DNA of 64,000 nt from NCBI GenBank assembly GCA_964654825.1, contig CAZZKG010000013.1, forward strand, positions 7,921 to 71,920, written 5' to 3'. The notes beneath the pieces are model-generated. The model worked only from the letters and a program-made list of their open reading frames with translations. It was not told the DNA's origin and ran no database searches. Position numbers and translations under genes: made by a program. Below are positions 63,301-64,000 of this stretch, in pieces. Numbering within the stretch: the first letter of the stretch is position 1; every line of letters starts with the position of its first letter. The DNA comes from CAZZKG01 sp964654825 (GTDB taxonomy: Bacteria > Gemmatimonadota > CAZMKB01).

Positions 63301-63397
63301 TTTCTTCATCCTTCGTTACGACCTCGCCCAGCCCACGGATTTCACCCGGAGTCTTGGAAAGAGCAGAAGCTATTTCAGCCTCGGCGCCGAGTATTGA
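60335..63397 (+). CDS. Peptidase MA-like/WD40-type propeller/Omp85-like barrel fusion, outer membrane
   Basis: 1020 residues. Signal peptide SFLIVFLLIFVAPRLSS. Residues about 40-290 are a gluzincin-type domain with HEMVHAFQ and the third-ligand Glu in WFVEGMAEYLS. Residues 290-610 are TolB/PD40 beta-propeller repeats (WSPDERFIAFVA, WSPQGGKIAFVG, WSPDGQLIAFSTDRG, FSPDGDEIAFVSDRTG). The last 400 residues are a beta barrel of the surface-antigen/Omp85 type (DYVSGGAAFASNIGFAG, FRIGGPYTLRGLNYGE, GVFFLDVGGAWF, SRSYFSLGAEY). Large proteins of this kind are common in FCB bacteria. Zinc and catalytic residues are intact. Substrate unknown. Confidence 0.88.
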   Translation: MNIPRTSFLIVFLLIFVAPRLSSQFYYYDTYFGKNKVQYDEFDWRIIETEHFQVYYYPGERQLAMDAAQMAERGYDYLSRVLAYEVKHPIPLVVYSSHSDFQQTNISLSFIDEGVGGFTEIFKSRVVIPFMGSYSQFEHVLVHEMVHAFQFDILYGGGVQSLVGNPFVFQPPLWFVEGMAEYLSAGMNNHTEMWLRDASLGGYLLPLEILNYTQDIRVYRFGQSVFNFIGQKYGDEKIGEIIQKAPLYKNLDKAIKSSLGIDLKQLSKMWLEDTRKQYLPQIAEYEKPSRYGKKIKDHAEDLSHYNLVPSISPSGEKFVYLSDKSLYTDIYLASTQDGKDITKLVEGERSSDLESLRFLRTSITWSPDERFIAFVAKVGKEDALYLMDVEKKKITRKLTFGFDGLMSPAWSPQGGKIAFVGLDGGASDIFVVDLETGDLRRLTDDRYADSDPSWSPDGQLIAFSTDRGKETNFSTLTFGTSNIAVFDMKTEEIEILTASEGKNQGPAFSPDGDEIAFVSDRTGISNIFTIDIHTRDVYQLTSVLTGVTGILEESQAISWSPQANVLLFSVFEEGGWNLYMMREPQRFKQPYTPVTEEPDLPLLAQEKVNGEPEEEIEKSRAVDRSKFVYLRDFYSDEVDTLTVLEKYETRTDDRTAPLLPDTTEFNLRRYKLKFTPDYVSGGAAFASNIGFAGLTQLGFSDVLGNHNMQIAANFYRSIKDSDLFFIYWYLKKRTNIGIGLFQYQNNYLLFQPTSINSRDEFVTRTYRGFQGVLSRPFSKFNRVEVGFKGIFINDDIFRQDFINPGMFTFQGTDNLFYMAPTFALVHDNTLWGYTGPISGGRAKLEVEKAFHDIDYTMVIGDWRKYYNLRQRYVFALRVIGAMSNGSDPLAFRIGGPYTLRGLNYGELQGTRIGLTNIEFRFPLIEQLSLGFPLPLTFRNIRGVFFLDVGGAWFRVNGEEVFKPFSGDGSFVRLEDLKAGYGFGVRVNLGFFILRYDLAQPTDFTRSLGKSRSYFSLGAEY

Positions 63398-63527
63398 GTC
63401 TTGACGTTACAACTCCCCGGGTTCTTCCGCACATTCACTTTCAGCGGGATATGAGAAGAGGGTGATTTGAACACCACCGGGATGAAGAGCTCGGTCTCCC
63501 CGATTCCTTCCACGATAGGAGGCTTCC

Positions 63528-64000
63528 TTGTTCGTCAAAAAGTCCTGGAATACACGCTCGCCTAATCCCAAGCCTAACTTCAGCTTGGTCGAGTCCTTCC
63601 GTGACCCGAAAACGGGGAGACCCCGTCACCGCACCCTCATGAACCTCTCACCTTTTCCTTTAGAGGTGATCCGCCTCATCGATCAGAGTCTCAAGGGCCG
63701 CACCTTAATCGATCTCGATGAACTCGCCATTGACCAGGGCGATTGTCTGCGAGGCGCCGGGACCCTGGCTGTCTTGCGCGCCTGGGACCGGGAGGACTTC
63801 GCCGGACTGCTCGCTGAGTTCACTCCAGCGCAGAACCAGTCGATGTTGGCCATGATCACCCAGCGTATCCTCCATCCCGGCAGCAAGTTGAGTCTCAAGG
63901 GCCAGTTTCAGGACACGCTGATGGTGCGGACCTGGTCGCAGAAACGGCTGGACGAGGACGAGCTCTATCACGTCATGGACATCCTTCACGAGCACTTCTA
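63528..64000 (+). CDS. IS1634-like transposase, 5' part
   Basis: Runs off the window. Start TTG 63528 behind AGGAGG; 157 residues are seen. FSLVESFRDPKTGRPRHRTLMNL, LIDQSLKGRTLIDLD, MITQRILHPGSKLSLKG and RTWSQKRLDEDELYHVMDIL match, from memory, the N-terminal region of IS1634/IS4-related DDE transposases. The catalytic residues lie beyond the window. The left inverted repeat would be expected at about 63400-63520, but was not recognised. Confidence 0.72.
   Translation, partial: MFVKKSWNTRSPNPKPNFSLVESFRDPKTGRPRHRTLMNLSPFPLEVIRLIDQSLKGRTLIDLDELAIDQGDCLRGAGTLAVLRAWDREDFAGLLAEFTPAQNQSMLAMITQRILHPGSKLSLKGQFQDTLMVRTWSQKRLDEDELYHVMDILHEHF

Noticed and set aside
1..64000. Alternative genetic code with TGA read as Gly or Trp
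   Set aside because: TGA ends rho, feoB, the M50 gene and many others at the expected family length; only two TGAs (16934, 40994) interrupt homologous frames.

Overview
The window is a scaffold piece from an uncultivated Gram-negative bacterium, most likely a candidate lineage of the Fibrobacteres-Chlorobi-Bacteroidetes (FCB) superphylum. The first gene ends in the FlgD-like/type IX sorting tail (QNYPNPFNPST) typical of that group. The window also has a large propeller-barrel outer-membrane protein, several multihaem c-type cytochromes and a membrane-bound [NiFe] hydrogenase. A run of 100 N at 6569-6668 shows that it is an assembled draft. TGA is an ordinary stop in most genes, so a recoded genetic code is ruled out, but one TGA (16934) looks like selenocysteine. 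The phylum cannot be fixed from the sequence alone.

Layout. 1-2470: end of a secreted LVIVD-repeat protein, then a decayed two-gene nucleotidyltransferase-like pair. 2473-6961 (minus): a radical-SAM aminomutase, an M20 peptidase and an ATP-grasp/M20 fusion that look like one pathway for a beta-amino-acid peptide or solute. 7380-9796: a small secreted protein behind a sigma-54-like promoter, and an M28 aminopeptidase. 9990-11734 (minus): ruvX and rho. 12081-16315: an M50 protease, a small frameshifted ORF, feoB, a zinc ribbon and a DtxR/FeoA regulator. 16625-19880: a nucleotidase-like/tetrahaem cytochrome with in-frame TGA, a TlpA-like thioredoxin and a YbbR protein. 20104-25060: a signalling operon of a small CxxC protein, a response regulator, a multi-sensor histidine kinase and a degenerate GspE-like ATPase. 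25080-26246 (minus): a cysteine desulfurase. 26570-33457: divergent hydrogenase operons (cytochrome c3, HybB, HybA / small subunit, large subunit, cytochrome b, HyaD). 33482-41614: M14 peptidase, an unknown protein, two methyltransferases, an esterase and a histidine kinase split by TGA. 41745-47544: tsaD, glnA, a five-haem cytochrome, a flippase-like membrane protein and ispE. 47558-49530 (minus): a ParA carrying a CBM48 domain plus a P-loop-less paralogue.

50091-52169 is a well-resolved regulatory unit: a perfect sigma-54 promoter, a cyclic-di-GMP-I riboswitch overlapping an intrinsic terminator, then a lipoprotein and a TPR protein. 52271-60258 is a housekeeping block: tRNA-Gln(UUG), prs, rplY, pth, hppA, ychF, rpsF, rpsR, a DUF2232 protein, rplI and rsfS. 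The window closes with a 1020-residue peptidase/propeller/barrel protein and the 5' part of an IS1634-like transposase.

Three copies of one palindromic repeat (9820, 16385, 35562) lie between genes. The observations most worth following are the probable EPCG-Sec cytochrome, the riboswitch unit, the aminomutase/ATP-grasp cassette, the ParA-CBM48 pair, and a hydrogenase that has the six-cysteine oxygen-tolerance signature but HybA/HybB partners.
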